Positions 29,462 through 35,745 of a DNA stretch of 35,745 nucleotides are shown here, in pieces. Position 1 is the stretch's first letter. Each line of letters starts with the position of its first letter. This DNA comes from JACKGS01 sp964448015 (GTDB lineage: Bacteria; Patescibacteriota; Saccharimonadia; Saccharimonadales; UBA7683), in NCBI GenBank assembly GCA_964448015.1, contig CAYUUV010000006.1, positions 1-35,745 on the forward strand, written 5' to 3'. Both the position numbers and the translations under genes were made by a program. The notes beneath the pieces were generated by a model. That model saw nothing but the letters and a program-made list of their open reading frames with translations. It ran no database searches and was not told the DNA's origin.

Positions 29462-31108
29462 GTGAAGCAGAGTCAGGCGCTGAGAGTCATGATGAGTGGG
29501 AAGTCGGTCTTTTTGACCGGCGCGCCGGGTAGTGGCAAAACCTATGTTTTGAACCAGTTTATTCAAGCCGCCAAAAAAGCAAAAAAACGAGTGGCGGTTA
29601 CGGCCAGCACGGGCATTGCCGCCACGCATATTGGTGGCACAACTATACATTCGTGGTCAGGCCTTGGTATCCGCGATGAAATCTCTGAGCGTGATGAAAA
29701 GTGGCTGAAAGACAACGACCGTTTGCTAAAACGCTACAACAATGTCGATGTGTTGATTATTGACGAGGTTTCTATGATTCATGGCAAGCGGCTCGACATG
29801 GTGAATCAGGTCTGTAAATGGCTGCGAGAAAGTGATGAGCCATTTGGCGGCATTCAGGTTATTTTAACTGGCGATTTATTTCAATTACCACCAATTAGCA
29901 GGGGCGACACCACGATTGATTTTGTGCATCTGAGCAAAGCCTGGAAAGAATTGAATCCTCAAATCTGTTACTTAAGCGAACAGCATCGGCAAGAAAACGA
30001 CCCGCTACTTGATCTGCTTGAATCAATGCGTAGCAACGATATTAACCAGGCGCATTTTGATGCTTTGGGTGAACGATTAGGGCTTACAGTGCCCGCGGAC
30101 GAGGCTGTTACTAAGCTCTATTCACACAACCAAGATGTTGAATCAATTAATGATAGTCATCTCAGGGCAATTGAAGACGAAACAAAAACCTATGTTATGG
30201 AAACCTACGGCGTGCAGTCGAAGATCGATTCGCTTATTAAAAGTGTGCTTGCGCCAGAAGTTTTGGAACTGAAGGTTGGCGCTGAAGTCATGTTTGTGGC
30301 TAATAATTTTTCCGAAGGTTTTGTGAATGGATCAAGAGGTAAAGTGGTGGCTTTTCGCGACGGCATGCCGTTGGTGGAACTGCAGCGAAATCGTCGCGTT
30401 TTGAAGGTAGAACGACATAGCTGGGCGCTTGAAGAAGACGGCCGGGAGCGGGCAAGGGTTTCACAGTTGCCGCTGAGGCTGGCCTGGGCGATCACCATTC
30501 ATAAAAGTCAGGGCATGAGTCTTGATAGTGCAGAAATTGACCTCAGTAGGGCATTTACACCTGGCATGGGTTATGTAGCTCTTTCGCGCGTGCGATCGCT
30601 TGGTGGAGTGTATCTGAAGGGGATAAACAATACGGCACTTGCCATGCATCCAGAAATTTTCAGTTTCGATGAAGAATTGCGGCAGGCTTCCAACGAACTG
30701 GCTCGCCAAACTGCTGAAGAGGCGTATGTGCAGGCTGAGGAGCCGCAAACGACAACCGCTTCAACTTGCCAGCTCGATGAATCATTGCTGGAAGTTCTTA
30801 AAACGTGGCGGGCGCAAGAAGGCGCGAAGAGGCGAGTGCCACTGTATATGATTGCTGGTAATAAAACCATCGAGGCGCTGGCCACAAATCAGCCGACCAC
30901 GCTTTCACAGTTGAAGTCAGTGACCGGCATTGGTCCGAAAATGATAGAAAACTACGGCGAAGAACTGCTAGGCTTGGTCCGAGAGCATTTAGGTGTGGTA
31001 TCAGTTCCAGATGAAAAAGAGCAGAAAATTCAACAATTTCTCACACAAAAAAATGTAAAACTTTCTGCAGAAGAAATCACGCAGCTTCGAAAAATCCTCG
31101 AAGAATAA
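29462..31108 (+). CDS. Pif1/RecD2-like DNA helicase with C-terminal HRDC domain
   Basis: 548 aa, superfamily 1B helicase of the Pif1 type. Walker A FLTGAPGSGKT (residues 17-27), Walker B VDVLIIDEVSMIHG, GGIQVILTGDLFQLPP, sensor-like LSEQHRQENDPLL, GAEVMFVANN, and the C-terminal LAWAITIHKSQGMSLDSAEIDLS...VALSRVRSL. An HRDC domain follows (VLKTWRAQEGAKRRVPLYMIAGNKTIEALA...LKSVTGIGPKMIENYGEELL), which in RecQ helicases binds DNA. Probably unwinds G-quadruplex or forked DNA 5' to 3'. Start GTG 29462 with GGGAG upstream; TATACT at 29430-29435 is a likely -10. Confidence 0.9.
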   Translation: MKQSQALRVMMSGKSVFLTGAPGSGKTYVLNQFIQAAKKAKKRVAVTASTGIAATHIGGTTIHSWSGLGIRDEISERDEKWLKDNDRLLKRYNNVDVLIIDEVSMIHGKRLDMVNQVCKWLRESDEPFGGIQVILTGDLFQLPPISRGDTTIDFVHLSKAWKELNPQICYLSEQHRQENDPLLDLLESMRSNDINQAHFDALGERLGLTVPADEAVTKLYSHNQDVESINDSHLRAIEDETKTYVMETYGVQSKIDSLIKSVLAPEVLELKVGAEVMFVANNFSEGFVNGSRGKVVAFRDGMPLVELQRNRRVLKVERHSWALEEDGRERARVSQLPLRLAWAITIHKSQGMSLDSAEIDLSRAFTPGMGYVALSRVRSLGGVYLKGINNTALAMHPEIFSFDEELRQASNELARQTAEEAYVQAEEPQTTTASTCQLDESLLEVLKTWRAQEGAKRRVPLYMIAGNKTIEALATNQPTTLSQLKSVTGIGPKMIENYGEELLGLVREHLGVVSVPDEKEQKIQQFLTQKNVKLSAEEITQLRKILEE

Positions 31109-31117
31109 TATTAGTTT

Positions 31118-31131
31118 GTCATCCCGACCTG
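31118..31131. repeat. REP-like half-site
   Basis: GTCATCCCGACCTG matches the left arm of the CTCGACCTG-type repeats (14878), but no right arm follows. A weak hairpin with GGGGACGTTTTT (about 31159-31178) may end transcription of the helicase gene. Confidence 0.35.
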
Positions 31132-31223
31132 CTGCAACAAGCATAAGCACAATAACCCTCTGACGGGGACGTTTTTATTAACTCATGCTTGCATAACTCA
31201 GGCAACAGAGCAACAATAAGTGG

Positions 31224-31523
31224 ATGATCCGGCATATATTACTGTTTCGATTCAATGAAGATATAGACCAGGTGATACGTACTGAGATGGTTGAGAGATT
31301 GCAAGGTCTTGAAGAGCTGTGTCCAACGATTGGAAAATGGAGCATAGGTGTGAACTTCGCCGATTCTCCTAGCGCCTACGACGTAGTTGAAATTGGTGAC
31401 TTTGCGAGCAGGGAAGACTTAGATGCATACAAAGCACATCCTGCCCATGCCGACTTTAGTAATTTTGTGCGTCCAATTGCAACGTGGGCTCTGGCAGACT
31501 ATGAACTACCCGGTGAATTATAG
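31224..31523 (+). CDS. Dabb (stress-responsive alpha/beta barrel) domain protein
   Basis: 99 aa. MIRHILLFRFNEDIDQVIRTEMVERLQGLEELCPTIGKWSIGVNF...YDVVEIGDFASREDLDAYKAHPAHADFSNFVRPIATWALADYEL is the standard Dabb pattern, a dimeric ferredoxin-like fold. The role of most bacterial members is not known. ATG 31224; the -10 is not clear. A terminator-like hairpin follows at 31583. Confidence 0.85.
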   Translation: MIRHILLFRFNEDIDQVIRTEMVERLQGLEELCPTIGKWSIGVNFADSPSAYDVVEIGDFASREDLDAYKAHPAHADFSNFVRPIATWALADYELPGEL

Positions 31524-31582
31524 TTCTTGCGACCCCAACTTAGGCCCTCCAACTTTACACGAGGCTTGATCAATGCAGTTCT

Positions 31583-31605
31583 AACCCCGCAATCTGCGGG
31601 GTTTA
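31583..31605 (+). terminator. Probable terminator after the Dabb gene
   Basis: AACCCCGC-AATCT-GCGGGGTT stem (31583-31603), followed by a weak T-rich stretch rather than a clean T-run. Confidence 0.6.
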
Positions 31606-31668
31606 ACTATTTACTAGCCACTACCTACTATCCACTATCTACTAATTACCATTCGCTATATACTAGTG
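31606..31668. repeat. Nine-unit degenerate heptanucleotide array forming the GH1 promoter region
   Basis: ACTATTT, ACTAGCC, ACTACCT, ACTATCC, ACTATCT, ACTAATT, ACCATTC, GCTATAT, ACTAGTG: nine units in exact 7-base phase. The last two contain TATACT (31659-31664), a -10 box nine bases before the ATG of the glycosidase gene. Confidence 0.8.
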
Positions 31669-31672
31669 TGTA

Positions 31673-32941
31673 ATGGCGGATAATAAAAAATTACAATTGA
31701 ATTTCCCAAAAAGCTTTTTATGGGGTGCTAGTATATCAACACATCAAGCGGAGGGTGGTAACCATAACCAATGGAGTATATGGGAACTTGAAACTGCTCG
31801 TACAAAAGTCGCACAAGCAGAGTATAACTACGGTCATTTACCTCGTTGGAAAAAAATAAAACCTTTGGTCACCAACCCCGATAACTATGTTTCAGGCGAT
31901 GCTTGCGACCACTATAATTTGTATCAGGAAGATTTTTCATTGGCTAAAAAGCTGAATTTTACCGCTCTTCGTTCGGGCGTTGAATGGTCTCGCATTGAAC
32001 CAGAAGAAGGCGTGTTCAATGAAGAAGCCTTGCAGCACTACAAGCAGTATTTCAGTAGTTTAAAAAAACAAGGTATGACGCCAATTATTACGCTGTGGCA
32101 CTGGACTTTTCCCGATTGGTTTGCCGCCAAGGGCGGGTTTGAAAAGCGGGGTAATATCAAATATTTCACGCGGTACGTTACAAAAATAACCGAACAGCTT
32201 GGCGAGTATTTTCAGTACGTTATCACCATTAATGAACCCACGGTGTATAGCGCTATGAGCTACCACGAACGGCGCTGGCCGCCGGAGCAGGGTTCTACCA
32301 TTATGATGGTCCGCGTGCTGTTGAATTTGGCGCGAGCGCATCGTAAAAGCTATAGAATTATAAAAAAAATAAATCCAAAGGCGCGGATTGGTATTGCACA
32401 CCATTGTACCTACTACTATGCGGGCGATGACGCCTTCATTTCAAAAATTACTGCTAGAATTTCTAACTATGCTATGAACTTCTTCTTCATCAACCGTATT
32501 CACGGCAAGCAGGATTACATGGGCTTAAACTTTTATTTTGCTAATCGAGTGATCGGTACTCGTGTGGATAATCCGAATAATCTGGTGAATGATTTAGGCT
32601 GGGATATGCAGCCTGATAAAGTCGGCTTGATGGCGGCGTTGCTCTACAAAAAGTATAATTTACCGATTCTGATAACCGAGAATGGTGTGGCAGACAGCGA
32701 AGATGCCTATCGTAAATGGTGGATTATTGAAAGCGTCAAGTCTATTAATACCGCTATTCAAAACGGCGTGTCATTTTTGGGCTATATTCACTGGAGTCTG
32801 CTTGATAATTTTGAATGGGCAGAGGGTTTTTGGCCGCGATTTGGTCTGATCGAAATTGACTACAAAACAAAAAAACGTACCATACGGCCTTCGGCACAGT
32901 GGTATGGGCGCATGATCAAGGCAATTAAACGCCAACTGTAA
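31673..32941 (+). CDS. Glycoside hydrolase family 1 (beta-glucosidase/beta-glycosidase)
   Basis: 422 aa, a complete GH1 (beta/alpha)8 barrel. Opening LNFPKSFLWGASISTHQAEGG; SGVEWSRIEPEEG; the acid/base Glu188 in TINEPTVYS; DYMGLNFYFANR; the nucleophile Glu336 in PILITENGVAD; and the closing GYIHWSLLDNFEWAEGFWPRFGLIEIDYKTKKRTIRPSA. It probably hydrolyses short beta-linked sugars in the cytoplasm, as there is no signal peptide. The -10 TATACT at 31659-31664 lies within a heptamer array. YvcK follows eight bases after its stop codon; the pair could be one transcript. Confidence 0.95.
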   Translation: MADNKKLQLNFPKSFLWGASISTHQAEGGNHNQWSIWELETARTKVAQAEYNYGHLPRWKKIKPLVTNPDNYVSGDACDHYNLYQEDFSLAKKLNFTALRSGVEWSRIEPEEGVFNEEALQHYKQYFSSLKKQGMTPIITLWHWTFPDWFAAKGGFEKRGNIKYFTRYVTKITEQLGEYFQYVITINEPTVYSAMSYHERRWPPEQGSTIMMVRVLLNLARAHRKSYRIIKKINPKARIGIAHHCTYYYAGDDAFISKITARISNYAMNFFFINRIHGKQDYMGLNFYFANRVIGTRVDNPNNLVNDLGWDMQPDKVGLMAALLYKKYNLPILITENGVADSEDAYRKWWIIESVKSINTAIQNGVSFLGYIHWSLLDNFEWAEGFWPRFGLIEIDYKTKKRTIRPSAQWYGRMIKAIKRQL

Positions 32942-32949
32942 GGGGTAGT

Positions 32950-33942
32950 ATGGAGGTTAAGGGGGTTAACATAGTGGTGATAGGCGGAGGAACGGGTAGT
33001 TTCACGTTGCTCGGTGCCCTAAAGTCGTACACTAAAGATATTACTGCTCTAGTGAATATGGCCGATGACGGTGGCTCCACTGGTATTTTGCGCGATGAAC
33101 TAGGCGTCTTGCCGCCTGGTGATATTCGGCAGTGCCTGGTAGCGCTTTCTAATTCTCCGAAAGTACGAGACTTATTCAACTACCGATTTGAAGATGGCAC
33201 CTTTGCGGGGCATGCGTTCGGTAATTTATTTATGGCGGCCTTAGAAAAAATGACCGGCAGCTTCAGTGAAGGTGTTGACGTAGCCTCAGAGGTACTCAAT
33301 ATTACCGGCAGTGTTGAACCTATTACGCTGACCAATGTTGAACTGCAGATGCAGGCTGCCGATGGCGGCACACTTGCGGGAGAATACAAAATTGCGCACC
33401 AGGATTTTGCATCACAGCAGCGGCCGCAGTTGTGGCTGGAGCCTCGCGCAGAACTAAACCCAGCTGCCCGCGAGGCAATTAAGCGTGCAGATATTGTTGT
33501 GATTGCGCCTGGTAATTTGTACGGCAGTCTCGCTCCGGCACTGTTGGTAGAAGGTGTTGGTGCGGCGCTGGTGAAAACCAAGGCCAAGGTGGTCTATGTT
33601 TGTAACTTAGTCACCAAACCAGGTCAAACTGACGGTTTTTATGTGCACGATTTTGCGGATGAAATTGAGCGAATTGCCGGCCGTACATTTTTAGACATTG
33701 TTTTATACAATACCAAGCAGCCTTCGAGCGAGGTACTTGAGCGGTACGCCGCGGAAGGGGAATACGGGGTGTTAGTCGATGAGGAACACCTGAAAAAGGC
33801 ACACTATACGGCCATTGGTGATGATTTAATCGGCCCGATTTTTAAACCAACCCACAAAAAAGATTTCATTCAAAGAACCTTAATACGACACAGCGGCGAA
33901 CGAGTGGCTCGTCAAATTATGAAGGTGTATTTTCATGACTAA
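32950..33942 (+). CDS. yvcK: YvcK family protein (gluconeogenesis factor)
   Basis: 330 aa, CofD/YvcK fold. IVVIGGGTGSFTLLGALKSY (residues 9-28), MADDGGSTGILRDELGVLPPGDIRQCLVALS, HAFGNLFMAALEKMTG and VVIAPGNLYGSLAPALLVEGV. YvcK binds UDP-GlcNAc and helps set cell-wall precursor supply and carbon flux in Firmicutes and mycobacteria. AGGGG sits before ATG 32950. In many bacteria it is flanked by RapZ and WhiA; neither is here. It overlaps the HAD gene by eight bases. Confidence 0.9.
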   Translation: MEVKGVNIVVIGGGTGSFTLLGALKSYTKDITALVNMADDGGSTGILRDELGVLPPGDIRQCLVALSNSPKVRDLFNYRFEDGTFAGHAFGNLFMAALEKMTGSFSEGVDVASEVLNITGSVEPITLTNVELQMQAADGGTLAGEYKIAHQDFASQQRPQLWLEPRAELNPAAREAIKRADIVVIAPGNLYGSLAPALLVEGVGAALVKTKAKVVYVCNLVTKPGQTDGFYVHDFADEIERIAGRTFLDIVLYNTKQPSSEVLERYAAEGEYGVLVDEEHLKKAHYTAIGDDLIGPIFKPTHKKDFIQRTLIRHSGERVARQIMKVYFHD

Positions 33943-34579
33943 GCCTAACCGCGTAGTGTATATTCTCGACCTTGATCGAACGTTGCTTAATACCACCACA
34001 GTGATGCAGGTTTTTGTGGCGGTTTGCGATGCCATGGGGATTGATTCGTCGGTGATTGCCCAGGCCGAGCAGGAAAGCTTCCGGCACGGGCAGTCGTTTC
34101 AAGCACTTGAAATATTAAAAACTATTGCCAGCACCGAATTAATTGAAAAATTCAGCCAGCGATTATTTGAGGAATCAAAAAAGCATCGATTATTATATGA
34201 AGATGCCGCTTCTTTACTCGCATATCTCACCCAGGCCAGCCATGTGGATGTGATGATACTGACCTATGGACATGGTGACTGGCAGCGTATGAAGATACAA
34301 GCTGCGGGTCTTCTCAATATGCATACAGTGGTGACACAAGAGGTTATGAAGTCAGAGATTTTGAACGCATGGGTGCAGGCTGGGGGTGTCAGTGTGCCAG
34401 ATATGGGTACGTATAACACGGCTGTATTTGTAGACGACAAGCCCATCAGCTTCAGTCATATATCATCACAATACGCTAGCTACTTAGTGAACAGGAGTGG
34501 TGGCGACAGAGGTGCGATACACGGTATACCGGAGCATGTGAAGATTATCAAATCACTCAATGAAGTCGAGCGACATTAA
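33935..34579 (+). CDS. HAD-superfamily phosphatase-like protein
   Basis: 214 aa. Motif I DLDRTLLNT (residues 12-20), motif II Thr in MILTYGHGD, a motif III Lys around QRMKIQAAG, and motif IV FVDDKPISFSH. The helical cap between residues 28 and 95 suggests a C1-type cap as in sugar-phosphate or nucleotide phosphatases. The substrate cannot be named. The eight-base overlap with yvcK points to a joint transcript. Confidence 0.8.
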   Translation: MTKPNRVVYILDLDRTLLNTTTVMQVFVAVCDAMGIDSSVIAQAEQESFRHGQSFQALEILKTIASTELIEKFSQRLFEESKKHRLLYEDAASLLAYLTQASHVDVMILTYGHGDWQRMKIQAAGLLNMHTVVTQEVMKSEILNAWVQAGGVSVPDMGTYNTAVFVDDKPISFSHISSQYASYLVNRSGGDRGAIHGIPEHVKIIKSLNEVERH

Positions 34580-34612
34580 TTGTCTGTAATTTTATATACG
34601 AGAAACTTTTGC

Positions 34613-34649
34613 TATACTTGAGCTCAATACGTAGAGGAGGATCACTATG
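34613..34649 (+). promoter_or_regulatory. Promoter and strong RBS in front of the pyrF remnant and pyrE
   Basis: TATACT at 34613-34618 with TTTATA upstream (34591-34596), then GAGGAGG at 34634-34640 and ATG at 34647. That ATG opens a frame of only 27 codons, different from the pyrF-like frame. Confidence 0.55.
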
Positions 34650-34909
34650 AGGTTGCCGGGATTGATGGTGTGGTCTGTTCAGCCGAAGAAGTATCTCTGC
34701 TGCGTGCAAATCCACGTACTGCAGATTTGATTCTGGTAACTCCTGGTATTCGACCTGCCTGGGCAGCAACAAATGATCAAAAGCGGATCGTTACACCAGC
34801 TGACGCAGACTACCTTGTGATAGGCCGTCCAATTACGCAGCCGCCTACAGAAATTGGCAGCTCGCGCGAGGCAGTTGAGAGAATAATGCAAGAAATAAAG
34901 GAGATGTGA
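34622..34909 (+). pseudogene. pyrF: Truncated orotidine-5'-phosphate decarboxylase (C-terminal part only)
   Basis: PyrF decarboxylates OMP to UMP, the last step of pyrimidine synthesis. Only the last third is present: EVAGIDGVVCSAEEVSLLR, ILVTPGIRPAWAATNDQKRIVTPADADYLVIGRPITQ. The catalytic Asp-Lys-Asp-Asp region is missing. Compared with the family, about six residues are also missing between VTPAD and ADYLVIG. The frame is open from 34622, but the only in-frame start is GTG 34670; the well-placed ATG 34647 after GAGGAGG is in another frame. The stop overlaps the region before pyrE. Either a decayed gene or a new small phosphate-binding protein; decay seems more likely. Confidence 0.7.
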
Positions 34910-34911
34910 TC

Positions 34912-35526
34912 ATGGGACAAGTGTCGGAAATTACAAAAGAGAGAGTGGCGCAACAATTTTTTGAGAGTGATTTACTGAAATTTGGCAAGTTTGTATTAAA
35001 AAGTGGAATTGTTTCGCCGTTTTACATTGATTTGCGGAAGGTGCAGTCTCATCCGGAGACGTTGCATGCGGTCACTGATGCCTATGATGAGATGATTGCG
35101 GACGCTGATCCGTCTATATTACTCGCCGGAGTACCAGAAGCGGGGACGCCTCTTGCTTCAGCCGTAGGTTATAAAACTAAGCGTGCGCTTGTTCAGCCAC
35201 GTAAGGTAGTGAAAGATCACGGCACTAAGTGTGCCGTTGAAGGGGACTTCGAAGAAGGAGACGGGGTAATTTTGCTAGATGACCTTATCACCAAGGGTGA
35301 TTCGAAACTTGAAGCAATCAAGCAGGTAGAAGCCGCTGGTCTGGTGATTAAAAAATTTATTGTACTTGTTGACCGCGAACAGGGCGGCCTTGATGTTGTT
35401 AGAGATGCTGGCTATGAAATTGAGGCGGCCTTTACGATTACCGGCTTGCTAGATTCTTTGAAACAGCTGGGTAAGATTGATGATGAGCGCTACGAACAGG
35501 TGATCGACTTCATCCGAACTCATTAA
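34912..35526 (+). CDS. pyrE: Orotate phosphoribosyltransferase
   Basis: 204 aa; joins orotate and PRPP to make OMP. FGKFVLKSGIVSPFYIDLRKVQSHPE (residues 22-47), AGVPEAGTPLASAVGYKTKRALVQPRKVVKDHG and the PRPP loop GVILLDDLITKGDSKLEAI are diagnostic. The start is ATG 34912 with AAGGAG eight bases upstream; GTG 34906 is too close to the RBS. It follows the pyrF remnant directly, a relic of a pyrF-pyrE arrangement. Without a full pyrF nearby, its product would need a decarboxylase encoded elsewhere. Confidence 0.9.
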   Translation: MGQVSEITKERVAQQFFESDLLKFGKFVLKSGIVSPFYIDLRKVQSHPETLHAVTDAYDEMIADADPSILLAGVPEAGTPLASAVGYKTKRALVQPRKVVKDHGTKCAVEGDFEEGDGVILLDDLITKGDSKLEAIKQVEAAGLVIKKFIVLVDREQGGLDVVRDAGYEIEAAFTITGLLDSLKQLGKIDDERYEQVIDFIRTH

Positions 35527-35540
35527 AGCCTATCTTTTCT

Positions 35541-35614
35541 GTCATTCTCAGCTTGACTGAGAATCCAGGAGGATACTGTTTGTAGACTAGATTCTCAGTC
35601 AAGCTGAGAATGAC
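35541..35614. repeat. REPIN-like inverted pair after pyrE
   Basis: Forward REP 35541-35568 (arms ATTCTCAG / CTGAGAAT around CTTGA) and reverse REP 35589-35614. Almost identical to the pair at 13565-13645. Confidence 0.85.
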
Positions 35615-35640
35615 AGACTATGAAAGGGTCGTTAAACTAG

Positions 35641-35664
35641 ATCTCTCGACAGGCTCGAGATGAC
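35641..35664. repeat. REP-like palindrome (CTCGA variant)
   Basis: ATCTCTCGACAGGCTCGAGATGAC, the same variant as at 6971-6994, directly after the REPIN pair. Confidence 0.65.
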
Positions 35665-35682
35665 GGGCTGTGAAGGTACCTT

Positions 35683-35726
35683 AATACCCTCACTTATCCA
35701 CCAAACTGTGGATAAGTGCAGGTATT
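35683..35726. promoter_or_regulatory. Long hairpin with DnaA-box-like arms
   Basis: AATACC..CACTTATCCAC (35683-35701) and GTGGATAAGTG..GGTATT (35708-35726) are inverted repeats around CAAACT. The right arm holds TTATCCACA on the minus strand, the DnaA-box consensus; the left arm reads TTATCCACC. A T-rich tail follows, so a terminator is the other reading. Confidence 0.45.
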
Positions 35727-35745
35727 TTGATTTTTGGTGGGTAAA

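Noticed and set aside
34647..34730. 27-codon ORF from the well-placed ATG before the pyrF remnant
   Set aside because: It is out of frame with the pyrF-like sequence and has no recognisable product; noted as a sign of decay rather than a gene.
1..35745. Alternative genetic code (TGA as Gly or Trp), known from some CPR lineages
   Set aside because: TGA ends several well-recognised genes at the expected place (for example xseA upstream neighbour at 9841-9843), and no in-frame TGA occurs inside the recognised proteins.

Overview
The window looks like a piece of chromosome from a small-genome, Gram-positive-type bacterium, most likely a Patescibacteria/CPR member near Saccharibacteria (TM7). This is an inference. 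It rests on short compact genes, tight start/stop overlaps, many apparently leaderless genes, a sortase-type LAxTG tail on a secreted protein, the choice-of-anchor U surface domain, lone biosynthetic genes without their pathways, and a high share of unrecognised proteins. TGA is used as an ordinary stop. No rRNA, tRNA, CRISPR array or transposase gene was seen.

Layout. 1-6.2 kb: unrecognised helical or acidic proteins (217, 660, 4185, 5510), ribosomal protein bL27 with a structured leader (minus strand), and a Trm11-like RNA methyltransferase whose gene carries several repeat insertions in frame. 6.2-11.1 kb: a BtpA-like TIM barrel, a secreted beta-propeller protein with a cell-wall sorting tail, a flippase-like membrane protein, and xseA-xseB (exonuclease VII). 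11.1-14.8 kb: a membrane-tethered methyltransferase, a membrane-anchored unknown, a soluble histidine kinase, a lone receiver domain, and recO. 15-17.8 kb: two small unknown genes, glycyl-tRNA synthetase and an HD-domain protein. 17.8-26.2 kb: an accessory stretch with four toxin-antitoxin modules (AbrB-type antitoxins with three VapC/PIN toxins and one Doc/Fic toxin), mixed with a diaminopimelate-decarboxylase-like enzyme, a GNAT, an orphan chorismate mutase, a cupin, a ferric-reductase-like membrane protein and a cupredoxin-like protein. 26.2-35.7 kb: a TrmB-type regulator, RNase HI, a LysM-like membrane protein, a Pif1-like helicase with HRDC domain, a Dabb protein, a GH1 glycosidase, YvcK, a HAD phosphatase, a pyrF remnant and pyrE.

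Three patterns stand out. (1) Degenerate tandem arrays with an exact 7-base period lie at several unrelated loci, each with its own sequence. Three sites (one of them an inverted pair) lie inside the methyltransferase gene and are translated, a further array covers its stop codon, and one array forms a promoter. (2) A family of REP/REPIN-like palindromes (GTCAT..CTTGA..ATGAC type) is dispersed through the window; stem bases differ between copies but stay complementary, and one paired copy of exactly 90 bp is translated in frame. (3) All four toxin-antitoxin promoters carry three short half-sites about 17-20 bp apart, and the half-site sequence appears to track the DNA-reading loop of the cognate antitoxin. 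Two modules with the same loop share the same half-site.

Many -10 boxes lie only 6-14 bases before the start codon (217, 6257, 8800, 11407, 15768, 17883, 19290, 21122, 27955, 31673 and others), so leaderless mRNAs are probably common here. Several ORF starts were moved for this reason or because of clear ribosome-binding sites.
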